7,036 nucleotides of DNA from Candidatus Latescibacterota bacterium (GCA_016209865.1 JACQVL010000236.1:1-7036), one strand, 5' to 3'; shown: positions 1 through 6,134, counted from the first letter of the stretch. Notes: generated from the sequence alone by a model not told the origin. Numbers and translations are program-made.

Positions 1-2
1 GA

Positions 3-42
3 GCGTTGGCACGTTAGAACGTTGACACGCTCACACGTTAAG
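3..42. repeat. Degenerate 8-bp tandem repeat, left block
   Basis: Five imperfect octamers with an ACGT-like core follow one another: gcgttggc, acgttaga, acgttgac, acgctcac and acgttaag. The block lies just beyond the stop of the Rieske oxygenase gene. It faces a second octamer block at 63-97. A perfect 14-nt inverted match joins them (cacgttagaacgtt at 10-23, its complement at 71-84), so a hairpin is possible. The 5-bp pair agcac 48-52 / gtgct 66-70 could form a smaller stem. No T-run follows in the minus direction, so I do not call it a terminator. Confidence 0.8.
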
Positions 43-62
43 GGCATAGCACTTTCTGTATG

Positions 63-97
63 AACGTGCTAACGTTCTAACGTGTGAACGTGTGAAC
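63..97. repeat. 8-bp tandem repeat, right block, overlapping a gene end
   Basis: Four consecutive octamers, aacgtgct, aacgttct, aacgtgtg and aacgtgtg, are followed by a partial aac. The period is exact. On the minus strand this array encodes the last residues and the stop codon (69-71, TAG) of the Rieske oxygenase. The two blocks, 3-42 and 63-97, use the same core in opposite orientation. Confidence 0.9.
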
Positions 98-1178
98 ACA
101 GAAATTCATGAACGAGCGCGTGGAAGTGGTAGACCCCGTTCTCCCGTTTCACGGAGTAACGGCCCCGGTCGTACGAGCGGGAGTTGAGTCCGCGCTGGAC
201 ATGCTCGCAGATGAAGATATCCTCGTCCTGAATCTCGTCCCCGAACTTCACGACCTGGTCGATCTTCTGCCGAGTCTCCGGGACATCCGCGTCGAGGAAG
301 TACCACTCGAAGATCGTCAGAGTGCGATCGTGCGAGAGCGGGACGACCAGGTTGGTGGACATCTGTCCCAGGTAGATGTTGAGCATCAGGTTGGGGAAGA
401 CCCAGTAGTACTGCGCGTCCGGCGGGTCGTCCGGGCCGGGCTGGTAGCGCCGCTCCCCGCCATACCCTCTCGACTCCGCGCCGCGGATGGGGGAATGCTG
501 GAGCGAGGAGTACCGGAACGTCTCCACCCGGTAGGCGTCGTAGTCGATCTCCCGGTAGAGGCCGGGATGGACGACCGGGATATGGTATCCCTCCAGATAA
601 TTATCGACGTACACCTTCCAGTTGCAGGCGATCTCGTAGTCCTTCCGCAGCGCCCACCGCATCTCGCCGATCCGATGCCCCGCCGTGCGTTGCGGGATAT
701 CGCCGAGAAACTCAGTTAAGGACGGCGCGTCCGGGTCGAGGTTCACGAACAGGAGCGGACCCCACGACTCGACCCGCACCGGCCTGAGCGCCATCGCGCG
801 CCGGTCGACGTCCTGCACCTCCTCGAACTCGGGCGCATGCCGGAGGCTGCCGTCTAAGTTGTACGTCCATCCGTGGTAGTAGCAGACGAACGTCTGCCGG
901 TTGCCCTGCTCAAGCGCGACCGGGCCGGCGCGGTGGCGGCAGACGTTGTAGAACGCGCGGACCTGGTCATCCGCCCCGCGCGCGACGACGACCGGCTCGC
1001 CCGCCACATCGACGGTGAAGTAATCGCCGATGCGGGCGACCTGCTCCGTCCGCCCCACCAGTTGCCACGTCCGGTGGAAGACCCGTTCCCGTTCGAGCGC
1101 TAAGCAGGCCGGGTCGGTGTAGAGGGCCGATGGCAAGGTGTAAGCATGCTCGATGCGTGCGTTGAAGGAGAAGTCCAT
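69..1178 (-). CDS. Rieske [2Fe-2S] non-haem iron oxygenase, alpha subunit
   Basis: The product has 369 aa, the usual size for a Rieske ring-hydroxylating or demethylating oxygenase alpha subunit. The N-terminal Rieske domain shows C80-x-H82 and C99-x2-H102, which bind the 2Fe-2S cluster. The catalytic domain has the mononuclear iron ligands H199 and H204 (motif NYLEGYHIPVVHPGL), with D320 in the QDEDIFICEHVQRGL segment as the likely third ligand. The bridging position three residues before H199 is E196. From family knowledge, Glu here is typical of oxygenases acting on quaternary amines (choline, carnitine and glycine-betaine types), whereas many aromatic dioxygenases have Asp. The exact substrate is inferred, not shown. 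Electrons must come from a reductase, and none is encoded here. The start fits the family N-terminus (TLPSALYTDPACLALERERVF), but the Shine-Dalgarno is weak (gaaag), so coupling to the transporter gene 38 nt upstream is likely. The last nine or so residues (CSHVHTLER) come from the octamer array. Confidence 0.95.
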   Translation of the reverse strand: MDFSFNARIEHAYTLPSALYTDPACLALERERVFHRTWQLVGRTEQVARIGDYFTVDVAGEPVVVARGADDQVRAFYNVCRHRAGPVALEQGNRQTFVCYYHGWTYNLDGSLRHAPEFEEVQDVDRRAMALRPVRVESWGPLLFVNLDPDAPSLTEFLGDIPQRTAGHRIGEMRWALRKDYEIACNWKVYVDNYLEGYHIPVVHPGLYREIDYDAYRVETFRYSSLQHSPIRGAESRGYGGERRYQPGPDDPPDAQYYWVFPNLMLNIYLGQMSTNLVVPLSHDRTLTIFEWYFLDADVPETRQKIDQVVKFGDEIQDEDIFICEHVQRGLNSRSYDRGRYSVKRENGVYHFHALVHEFLCSHVHTLER

Positions 1179-1202
1179 ACGGCAGTCTTTCTATAAGAGC
1201 AG

Positions 1203-1281
1203 TGACAAGTGACGAGTTAATGACGAGCAGAAGAAGGTTCCTGATCTTCACTGACCCCTGACCCCTGATCCCTGACCCCTG
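1203..1281. repeat. 7-bp tandem repeats (TGAYNNN) at the transporter/oxygenase junction
   Basis: Two groups of heptamers share a TGAY start. The first is tgacaag (1203-1209) and tgacgag (1210-1216), then ttaa, then tgacgag (1221-1227). The second is tgacccc, tgacccc, tgatccc and tgacccc (1252-1279), ending in tg. Together with the interrupted middle they span the 3' end of the transporter gene and part of the spacer before the oxygenase start. The transporter stop codon lies in the ttaa between heptamers. Confidence 0.85.
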
Positions 1282-2581
1282 TCTTTATCAGCCACCCGTA
1301 GATCGGAATTCCCGCCACTAACAGGACACTCCCCCACCAGATCGCCTCAACGCCCGTCCCGTAAACAATCCAGAGGACGAACACCAGTCCGACTATCGTG
1401 ATCGCTCTGGTGAGGCCGTGCCGCCGGACCGGGAACGACTCCGGCTCTCGTTCAGCGAGCCTCAGCTCCGCGACGACGGTGGTGAGGTGCGGAAGCAGGG
1501 TGAGCAGGACGGAGAGGAGGATGATGAAATCGAACGCCTCGATGAGCGACCGGGACAGCCGGAGCATCAGGAAGACACCCGTCACCGCCGTTGAGACGAG
1601 CAGGCTCACGTGGGGGGTGCGGAACCGCGCGTGAATCCGAGCCAGAGGAGCTGGGAAGAGTCCGTCCCCGGCTGCGCTGATGGGAATCCGGCCGGTCAGC
1701 AGAATCCAGCCGTTGAGCACCCCCCGTCCCGCTAAGAGGGCGCTGGCGGCCATGAGCGTCTCTCCCCACGGCCCGAACACCTGCGCGGCTGCGCGAGCCA
1801 GCGGACTGACCGAGGCGGCGATGTCGTCGTTCGGCAGGACTCCGATCACCGCCAGGCTGACGAGCATGTACACCCCGGTGGCGATCCCGAACCCCCACAG
1901 CGTGCTGCGTCGGATCGTCGTCTGCGGGGCGGCCACCTCTTCCGCCGGGACGGTCGCCGATTCCACCCCGGCAAACGCCCAGACAGTCAGCGCCGCGCCC
2001 GACGAGATCGCGTTCACCCCATGCGGAGCGAAGGGGGTCAGGTGGCCTGGATTGAACCGCCAGATGGCGACGCCGCTCAGGATCAGCAGGGGGATGGTCT
2101 TTGCGACGGTCGTCATCACCTGGACAGCCGCGCCCTCGCGGACGCCCACGATGTTAATCCCCGTCAGCGCCCACAGGACGCCCTGTGCGACCAGGACCTG
2201 GAGCGCCGGGCTGTCCGCGAGTCGTTGGTTGAAAACTCCCATGTACCCGACCGTCGCGATGACGATCGCCGCGTTGCCGATGACGTTGCTCAGCCAGTAG
2301 CTATACACCACCTCGAACCCGACGAAAGACCCGAACGCGCGGCGCGCGTAGACATACGGGCCGCCGCTGCGCGGGTAGGCGGTCCCCATGTCAGCGTAGA
2401 TGATGGCCAAGAAAAGGTAGCCGGTCGCGGTCAGCAGCCAGGAGACGAGGGAGATCGGCCCGGCGGTGAGCGCCAGCGAGGCGGGCAGGGTGTAGATGCC
2501 CGTCCCGATCATGTTGCCGACGATCAGGGCGGTGGCGGAGACCGGCCCGAGACCCCGGACGAGGGTGTGTTTCGCGTCCAT
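1217..2581 (-). CDS. APC-superfamily amino acid/polyamine-type permease
   Basis: The product has 454 aa and about 12 hydrophobic segments, an inner-membrane transporter of the amino acid-polyamine-organocation superfamily. It looks closest to the basic amino acid/polyamine antiporter group (AdiC, PotE, CadB). The substrate-binding loop of TM1 is visible as GNMIGTGIY (residues 22-30). The TM6 motif WAFAGVES has W201 and E207, matching AdiC W202 and E208. NGWILLTG has W292, matching AdiC W293. The substrate is not settled by these residues. I chose ATG at 2581, not an upstream in-frame start at 2680, because conserved sequence begins there and the ATG overlaps the isomerase stop by one base (TGATG), which suggests translational coupling. 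Residues 434-454 after GWLIK are polar, are encoded largely by the heptamer array and look like an acquired tail. Confidence 0.93.
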   Translation of the reverse strand: MDAKHTLVRGLGPVSATALIVGNMIGTGIYTLPASLALTAGPISLVSWLLTATGYLFLAIIYADMGTAYPRSGGPYVYARRAFGSFVGFEVVYSYWLSNVIGNAAIVIATVGYMGVFNQRLADSPALQVLVAQGVLWALTGINIVGVREGAAVQVMTTVAKTIPLLILSGVAIWRFNPGHLTPFAPHGVNAISSGAALTVWAFAGVESATVPAEEVAAPQTTIRRSTLWGFGIATGVYMLVSLAVIGVLPNDDIAASVSPLARAAAQVFGPWGETLMAASALLAGRGVLNGWILLTGRIPISAAGDGLFPAPLARIHARFRTPHVSLLVSTAVTGVFLMLRLSRSLIEAFDFIILLSVLLTLLPHLTTVVAELRLAEREPESFPVRRHGLTRAITIVGLVFVLWIVYGTGVEAIWWGSVLLVAGIPIYGWLIKTGVRDQGSGVSEDQEPSSARH

Positions 2582-3525
2582 CAGGCTCCCGGCACGTTCG
2601 GGACGTACTCGTCGAGCAGCCAGCGCATGTAGTCCAGGAACCGGCGCATGTTGTACGCGTAGTCCGCGCCCCGCCCGCACTCGTGGATGGCGGCGCCGTC
2701 GTACCCGGCGGCGATGAACGCCTGCGCGTACGCATAAATAGGCTGCGTCCCCTCATCCGCATGCGCGCCCGTCCGCTGCCATTCCCCGTCCGGGCCGAGC
2801 GTCCGGGTGTACTGCTTCACGTGCCAGTGGTTGACGTACGGTGCGACCATCTTCGCCTGCGTGACCGCATCCGGGACGACCTCGCCCGGAAAGACCCACC
2901 CGTTATCCAGCGTGTCCGGGTTGACGCCGACGTTGGCCTCGTCGATCATCTTCAGCAGTCGGAGGGCGGACGGAGTGCAGTCGTGGATGGAGTCCTCGTG
3001 GATCTCTAAGGAGATGGCCGCGCCGAAACCCGCGATCCGGCGCGCGTAGTCCTTCAGCCGCGTGGCTGAGACCTCGAAGTCCCGGTCGGTCGCATCCCAC
3101 AGGCTCCGGATCATCGGCCGGCGGGGTTTCCCTTCGACCGGGGCGACGGCGAGCGGTGGGGCGACCATGATGTCGATGATCCGGAGACCGAGGATCTCGG
3201 CGACACGGGCGATGTGCAGCAGATCGGCCGATTTTTCCTCCGCCCAGGGCTGCCGGCAGATCATCCGGCGCCAGGCGAGGGTGCTGTGGAACCGCACCCC
3301 GGATTCTTCAACCACCGCCCGGGTGGTTCGCCATTCCTCGTCGGAGACCCGGAAGAACGGCCCGGTCTGTGACAAGAGGTCGGTGGAGATTTCCACCACC
3401 TGAAACCCCTGATCGTGCCAGAACCGTAACTCCCGGACGGTCTTCTGCGTATTCCACCCCGTCCCGGCGCCCGGTCCCCATCCGTATTTCTTCAGAATCC
3501 CCTCGACTTTGAACCCGAGTTGCAT
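2581..3525 (-). CDS. Sugar-phosphate isomerase/epimerase-like TIM-barrel protein
   Basis: The product has 314 aa and belongs to the AP-endonuclease-2/xylose-isomerase-like TIM-barrel family, cytosolic and metal dependent. The likely metal ligands lie in the expected order on successive strands: E174 (SLEIHED), D204 (VNPDTLDN), H235 (NHWHVKQY) and E282 (IHECGRG). Family members isomerise or epimerise sugars, inositols and related hydroxy-acids, and a few act as dehydratases or hydrolases, so the reaction is not predictable. The start is firm: the ATG at 3525 follows aaggaggt with a 5-nt spacer. It is the first gene of a tight three-gene set, its stop overlapping the transporter start. It probably processes a product or relative of the compound imported and oxygenated by the next two genes. 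This is inference from gene order. Confidence 0.9.
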   Translation of the reverse strand: MQLGFKVEGILKKYGWGPGAGTGWNTQKTVRELRFWHDQGFQVVEISTDLLSQTGPFFRVSDEEWRTTRAVVEESGVRFHSTLAWRRMICRQPWAEEKSADLLHIARVAEILGLRIIDIMVAPPLAVAPVEGKPRRPMIRSLWDATDRDFEVSATRLKDYARRIAGFGAAISLEIHEDSIHDCTPSALRLLKMIDEANVGVNPDTLDNGWVFPGEVVPDAVTQAKMVAPYVNHWHVKQYTRTLGPDGEWQRTGAHADEGTQPIYAYAQAFIAAGYDGAAIHECGRGADYAYNMRRFLDYMRWLLDEYVPNVPGA

Positions 3526-3530
3526 AAAGG

Positions 3531-3538
3531 ACCTCCTT
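3531..3538 (-). promoter_or_regulatory. Strong Shine-Dalgarno of the isomerase gene
   Basis: The minus strand reads aaggaggt, a full match to the anti-Shine-Dalgarno, five bases before the ATG. It is the strongest ribosome site in the window. It points to high independent initiation at the first gene of the isomerase-transporter-oxygenase set, while the last gene has only a weak site. Confidence 0.85.
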
Positions 3539-3573
3539 AAAAGGCAGGTTAAGAGTGAGCATTTCAGTTTTCA

Positions 3574-3597
3574 CTCAACCTCAACCTTAACCTCAAC
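3574..3597. repeat. 6-bp tandem repeat between kinase and isomerase genes
   Basis: Four hexamers follow in exact register: ctcaac, ctcaac, cttaac and ctcaac, then a partial cct. The array fills part of the 86-nt gap between the kinase stop (3612) and the isomerase start (3525). An 8-bp inverted match links it to upstream sequence in the gap (aggttaag 3546-3553, cttaacct 3586-3593). A 6-bp pair, gagtga 3553-3558 / tcactc 3571-3576, could form an alternative hairpin. I see no clear promoter in this gap. Confidence 0.85.
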
Positions 3598-3611
3598 CCT
3601 TTCCCACCGTA

Positions 3612-4331
3612 TCACACGGCTGTCTCGAACTTCGCCTGACAGGCGGCGACGATAGCCGCGGCCGCCGCGTCGAGCCCCAGGGTGTCTGTCTGCAGGGTCA
3701 TGTCGTATTCACTCGGATTATCGACCTCGCGATTAAAGACGGTCCGGGTAAAGGCCGCGCGGTCGTGATCTACCTGATGGATCTTCTTCAGCGCCTCAGC
3801 GTGCGTGATGGAATCCCGCTGCATGATCACCTGAGCCCGGCACTCCTCCGAGGCCCGAAGCCGGACGTTGAGCGCGTCGCGCAAGACGAAGTTCGCCCCA
3901 CGGCCCAGGAGAATCTTATTGCCCTGTTGTGCTAAGGCGAGCAGCACCTGAGCCAGGTACCGGCGGTACCCCATCGTTTCCAGGACATACCCCTTGAACA
4001 ATGTGTGAATCATCTCACCCATCCACGACTGGGTCTGTTCATCCAGGGCTTCGACCATCTCGGTCCTCACCTGGGCGCTGTGGGCGAGTTGTTCGATGAT
4101 TTCTTTATCCCAGACCTGCCATTGAGGGCCTAATCGTTCAGCCACTGCCTGGACGACGGTATGCCCTCCGGCGCCGAACTGGCGAGAAATCGTGATCACG
4201 GATCGTACAGTCTGTACGCGTGACGCCGTGGCAGCCGTTCGTTCTTCGTATTCCCGCTCGCGCCGCGCTTTCTCGCCCACAAACCATTCGGTCACGCGCC
4301 GGTCAGCCAGGCGAGCCTCAGCCGTGTTCAT
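3612..4331 (-). CDS. Cytidylate-kinase-like family P-loop protein
   Basis: The product has 239 aa from the chosen ATG. It resembles the cytidylate-kinase-like family (Pfam Cytidylate_kin2), whose in vivo substrate is mostly unknown. Residues 46-58, ITISRQFGAGGHT, form a degenerate phosphate-binding loop with His (H57) where classical CMP kinases have Lys, as I recall for this family. Later come GRGANFVLRD (143-152), a lid-like DHDRAAFTRTVFN (188-200) and YDMTLQTDTL (209-218). The first 45 residues are charged, helical-looking and precede the kinase fold. I start at 4331 because gaggggg lies six bases before that ATG; the in-frame TTG two codons earlier would abut it. A promoter lies about 86-114 nt upstream. 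Whether it phosphorylates a nucleotide or another small molecule is open. Confidence 0.88.
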   Translation of the reverse strand: MNTAEARLADRRVTEWFVGEKARREREYEERTAATASRVQTVRSVITISRQFGAGGHTVVQAVAERLGPQWQVWDKEIIEQLAHSAQVRTEMVEALDEQTQSWMGEMIHTLFKGYVLETMGYRRYLAQVLLALAQQGNKILLGRGANFVLRDALNVRLRASEECRAQVIMQRDSITHAEALKKIHQVDHDRAAFTRTVFNREVDNPSEYDMTLQTDTLGLDAAAAAIVAACQAKFETAV

Positions 4332-4337
4332 GATCAA

Positions 4338-4344
4338 CCCCCTC
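4338..4344 (-). promoter_or_regulatory. Shine-Dalgarno deciding the kinase start
   Basis: The minus strand reads gaggggg, six bases before the ATG at 4331. An in-frame TTG at 4337 touches this site directly and so cannot be served by it. The site decides for a 239-aa rather than a 241-aa protein. Confidence 0.75.
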
Positions 4345-4416
4345 GGAGATCAGAGTCAGATGGCGGATTGTTCGGTCAGCGATTCTAAAGACGTGGAGCT
4401 TGGCAACATGATCATC

Positions 4417-4445
4417 AACATATTCGTCTCATACACGGCTGTCAA
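4417..4445 (-). promoter_or_regulatory. Sigma70-like promoter for the kinase gene and probably the genes after it
   Basis: On the minus strand a perfect -35 box TTGACA (4445-4440) is followed after exactly 17 bases by TATGTT (4422-4417), four of six matches to the -10 consensus. It lies in the 133-nt gap between ahcY and the kinase gene and would give a leader of about 80 nt. No other promoter this good is visible between here and the end of the oxygenase gene, so it may drive all four downstream genes. Confidence 0.6.
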
Positions 4446-4464
4446 GGGACGATGAGTGCGCGTG

Positions 4465-5721
4465 TCACGTGCCCTGCTGCCATGACGTCAGGTACGTTTC
4501 CTGTTCCGGCGTCAGAGTATCGAGCCGGATGCCCATCGTGTCGAGCTTGAGCCGGGCGATGCCGTGGTCGATCTCCGGCGGGAGGGTGTGGATGCGAGGG
4601 GCGAGCGTGCCCCGGTGTCGTACGAGATACTCGGCCGCCAACGCCTGATTGGCGAACGACAGGTCCATCACCCCGGCCGGATGGCCCTCGCCGGCGACCA
4701 GGTTGACCAGACGCCCCTCTCCAAGCACGTACAGCCGCCGGCCGTCCGCCAGACAGTACTCATCCACGAATGGCCGGATGCGCCGGACGCCGACCGTCCT
4801 CGCCCGGAGGGCCTCCAGGTCGATCTCCACGTTGAAGTGGCCGGCGTTCGCTAAGATCGCCCCGTCCGGCATCGCGTCCAGGTGCGTCCCGTCGATCACC
4901 CGACGGTTCCCCGTGACCGTGATAAACAGCCGGCCGGCGGCCGCCGCATCGATCATCCGCATCACCCGGTATCCGTCCATCGCCGCCTCCAGCGCCCGGA
5001 TGGGGTTGACCTCGGTCACGGTCACGTTCGCCCCCAATCCAGCCGCGCTGGCCGCCAGTCCCCGGCCGCACCACCCGTACCCGCACACCACGACCGTCGA
5101 GCCGGCCAGGAGAACGTTCGTCGCCCGGATGATGCCGTCGAGCGCGCTCTGACCCGTCCCGTACCGGTTGTCGAACAGATGCTTCGTGTCCGATTCGTTG
5201 ACGGCGACGACCGGGAACCGGAGCACTCCGGTCCGTTCCATGCTCCGCAGCCGGATGACGCCCGTCGTCGTCTCCTCCGTCCCGCCGATGAGAGTATCGA
5301 TCAGAGCCGGGTATGCCGAATGGACGGTCGTGACGAGGTCCGCGCCGTCGTCCATCAGCAAGGCCGGCTGCCCATCGAGGACCGTCCGGAGGTGCCGGGC
5401 GTACGTCTCCTCGTCTTCCCCCTTGATGGCAAACGTCGGAATCCCGTGGCGCGCGACGAGACACGCCGCGACGTCATCCTGCGTGCTGAGCGGGTTGGAC
5501 GCGCAGACCGTCACGTCCGCGCCGCCCGCCTTGACGGTCAGGACGAGGTTGGCGGTCTTGGTCGTCACGTGCAGGCAGACGGCCACCCGAAGCCCGTTGA
5601 ACGGCTGTTCCCGCTCGAACCGCGTCCGGATCGACTGTAACACGGGCATCTGGCGCGTGTCCCATTCGAGTCGGGCCGCCCCGGTCTCGGCCAGGGACAG
5701 GTCTTTCACGTCGTAGTCCAT
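4465..5721 (-). CDS. ahcY: Adenosylhomocysteinase (S-adenosyl-L-homocysteine hydrolase)
   Basis: This cytosolic NAD-dependent enzyme reversibly splits S-adenosylhomocysteine to adenosine and homocysteine, relieving methyltransferases of product inhibition. Landmarks in the 418-aa product are HVTTKTANL (51-59), [11 protein letters not shown] (76-86), DDGADL (124-129), EETTTG (149-154), [11 protein letters not shown] with K180 and D184, DNRYGTGQS (184-192), the NAD-binding GYGWCGRG (214-221), [10 protein letters not shown] (292-301) and [13 protein letters not shown] (344-356). It is the short archaeal/thermophile-like type: it has HxxxKTA rather than HxxxETA, lacks the insertion of the long form and ends YLTSWQQGT rather than in the usual Lys/Tyr tail. 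I start at 5721 because aggag lies eight bases before that ATG. An in-frame ATG at 5757 would add 12 residues that are partly the translated ribosome site. No SAH riboswitch consensus is visible in the leader. Confidence 0.97.
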   Translation of the reverse strand: MDYDVKDLSLAETGAARLEWDTRQMPVLQSIRTRFEREQPFNGLRVAVCLHVTTKTANLVLTVKAGGADVTVCASNPLSTQDDVAACLVARHGIPTFAIKGEDEETYARHLRTVLDGQPALLMDDGADLVTTVHSAYPALIDTLIGGTEETTTGVIRLRSMERTGVLRFPVVAVNESDTKHLFDNRYGTGQSALDGIIRATNVLLAGSTVVVCGYGWCGRGLAASAAGLGANVTVTEVNPIRALEAAMDGYRVMRMIDAAAAGRLFITVTGNRRVIDGTHLDAMPDGAILANAGHFNVEIDLEALRARTVGVRRIRPFVDEYCLADGRRLYVLGEGRLVNLVAGEGHPAGVMDLSFANQALAAEYLVRHRGTLAPRIHTLPPEIDHGIARLKLDTMGIRLDTLTPEQETYLTSWQQGT

Positions 5722-5725
5722 GACA

Positions 5726-5734
5726 CCTTCTCCT
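5726..5734 (-). promoter_or_regulatory. Shine-Dalgarno deciding the ahcY start
   Basis: The minus strand reads aggagaagg, with aggag eight bases before the ATG at 5721. The longer in-frame reading from 5757 translates this very site as part of its extension, so the short start is preferred. Confidence 0.8.
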
Positions 5735-5767
5735 GATATGGCCCCTTTATCGTCCATTTACACGCAA

Positions 5768-5801
5768 GCTGTAGGGGCGCAGAATTCTGCGCCCCTACAG
5801 C
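5768..5801. repeat. Perfect 34-bp palindrome in the ahcY upstream region
   Basis: The left half reads gctgtaggggcgcagaa and the right half is its exact reverse complement, centred on an EcoRI-type gaattc with no spacer. It begins 46 bp upstream of the ahcY ATG. As RNA or single-stranded DNA it would form a hairpin of up to about 15 bp closed by a few central bases. The outer gtaggggcg/cgcccctac arms resemble dispersed repetitive palindromes that I recall from several bacterial groups. No T-run follows on either side, so it is not a typical terminator. Confidence 0.92.
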
Positions 5802-5833
5802 CGTACCATGAACCAACCGATTACTATGAATGC

Positions 5834-5861
5834 CACCCTTCATGGCAACTGAAGAGGGTAG
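5834..5861. repeat. Imperfect hairpin, left of a pair flanking the metalloprotease gene
   Basis: The stem pairs accc-ttca (5835-5842) with tgaa-gggt (5850-5853, 5856-5859), with a 2-nt bulge and a 7-nt loop. The 10-mer tgaagagggt at 5850-5859 recurs in the same orientation at 7022-7031, just past the metalloprotease gene, and both are preceded a few bases earlier by atgg. Confidence 0.45.
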
Positions 5862-5883
5862 TCTCCCATCCGACCAAAGTCAA
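5855..5883 (-). promoter_or_regulatory. Weak candidate promoter for ahcY
   Basis: On the minus strand TTGACT (5883-5878) is followed after 17 bases by TACCCT (5860-5855). The -35 match is good and the -10 match poor. Transcription from it would place the 34-bp palindrome in the ahcY 5' leader. It is the best-spaced pair I found in this direction, but chance is a real alternative. Confidence 0.25.
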
Positions 5884-5918
5884 GCCGAAACACGGAGAAG
5901 AATGAATCGAAATATTAC

Positions 5919-5946
5919 TTGACAAATATGGAGAATATCATATATT
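5919..5946 (+). promoter_or_regulatory. Near-consensus sigma70 promoter for the metalloprotease gene
   Basis: A perfect TTGACA (5919-5924) is followed after 16 bases by TATATT (5941-5946), five of six matches to the -10 box. It sits in an AT-rich patch that stands out from the GC-rich surroundings. The expected transcription start near 5953 gives a leader of about 180 nt before the ATG at 6135. Confidence 0.65.
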
Positions 5947-5952
5947 TTGTAG

Positions 5953-6134
5953 TTGTGATCCATCGGCTTCTTGATGTGTTCACCATCACAAGTTTTCAAT
6001 CTCTCTCCTAACCGGTCAAGAGCTTCTGTTCCTGCACGACTGAGTGACAGTGCCAAATCCAATGGCGATGTCGGGCGATCTTGGCCGTTTCCTGATGGGT
6101 TGAGTTCTGTTCACGTACAGAGGAGGGCAGAGTC
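5953..6134 (+). other. Long 5' leader of the metalloprotease gene
   Basis: This stretch has no recognisable gene. Near its start ttgtgat (5953-5959) and atcacaa (5985-5991) can pair, while tgatg (5972-5976) and catca (5984-5988) offer a competing smaller stem. An ATG at 5974 opens 54 codons that end in TGA at 6136-6138, overlapping the metalloprotease ATG as ATGA. It has no ribosome site and a Ser/Arg-rich, family-less product, so I do not call it a gene. No known riboswitch consensus is apparent. Confidence 0.4.
6121..6127 (+). promoter_or_regulatory. Shine-Dalgarno of the metalloprotease gene
   Basis: The site aggaggg lies seven bases before the ATG at 6135. It fixes the start, which also places a hydrophobic signal sequence directly at the N-terminus. 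Confidence 0.85.

Noticed and set aside
3-97. CRISPR array
   Set aside because: The repeat units are 8 bp with no spacers of constant length. No cas-like gene is present.
108-719. Plus-strand open frame of 203 codons opposite the oxygenase gene
   Set aside because: It is the antisense shadow of a GC-rich gene with clear Rieske motifs. Its product has no domain-like pattern and no ribosome site was seen.
2582-2680. N-terminal extension of the transporter from an in-frame start at 2680
   Set aside because: The 33 added residues are Arg/Ala-rich, lie wholly inside the isomerase gene and precede the conserved start of the APC fold. The ATG at 2581 overlaps the isomerase stop, as expected for coupled genes.
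4332-4464. Terminator between ahcY and the kinase gene
   Set aside because: No stem followed by a T-run is visible on the minus strand. Readthrough from ahcY into the kinase gene is possible despite the internal promoter.
5722-5757. Twelve-residue N-terminal extension of adenosylhomocysteinase
   Set aside because: The extension translates the Shine-Dalgarno itself. The ATG at 5721 has correct spacing.
5722-5880. SAH or SAM riboswitch ahead of ahcY
   Set aside because: I looked on the minus strand for the conserved GAGGAGCGCUGC-like core of SAH riboswitches and for SAM-type cores and saw none. The only strong structure is the 34-bp palindrome.
5880-6062. Minus-strand open frame of 60 codons in the divergent region
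   Set aside because: It starts at TTG without a ribosome site and overlaps the promoter and leader of the plus-strand gene. Part of it looks protein-like, but I recognise no family; a decayed gene remnant cannot be excluded.
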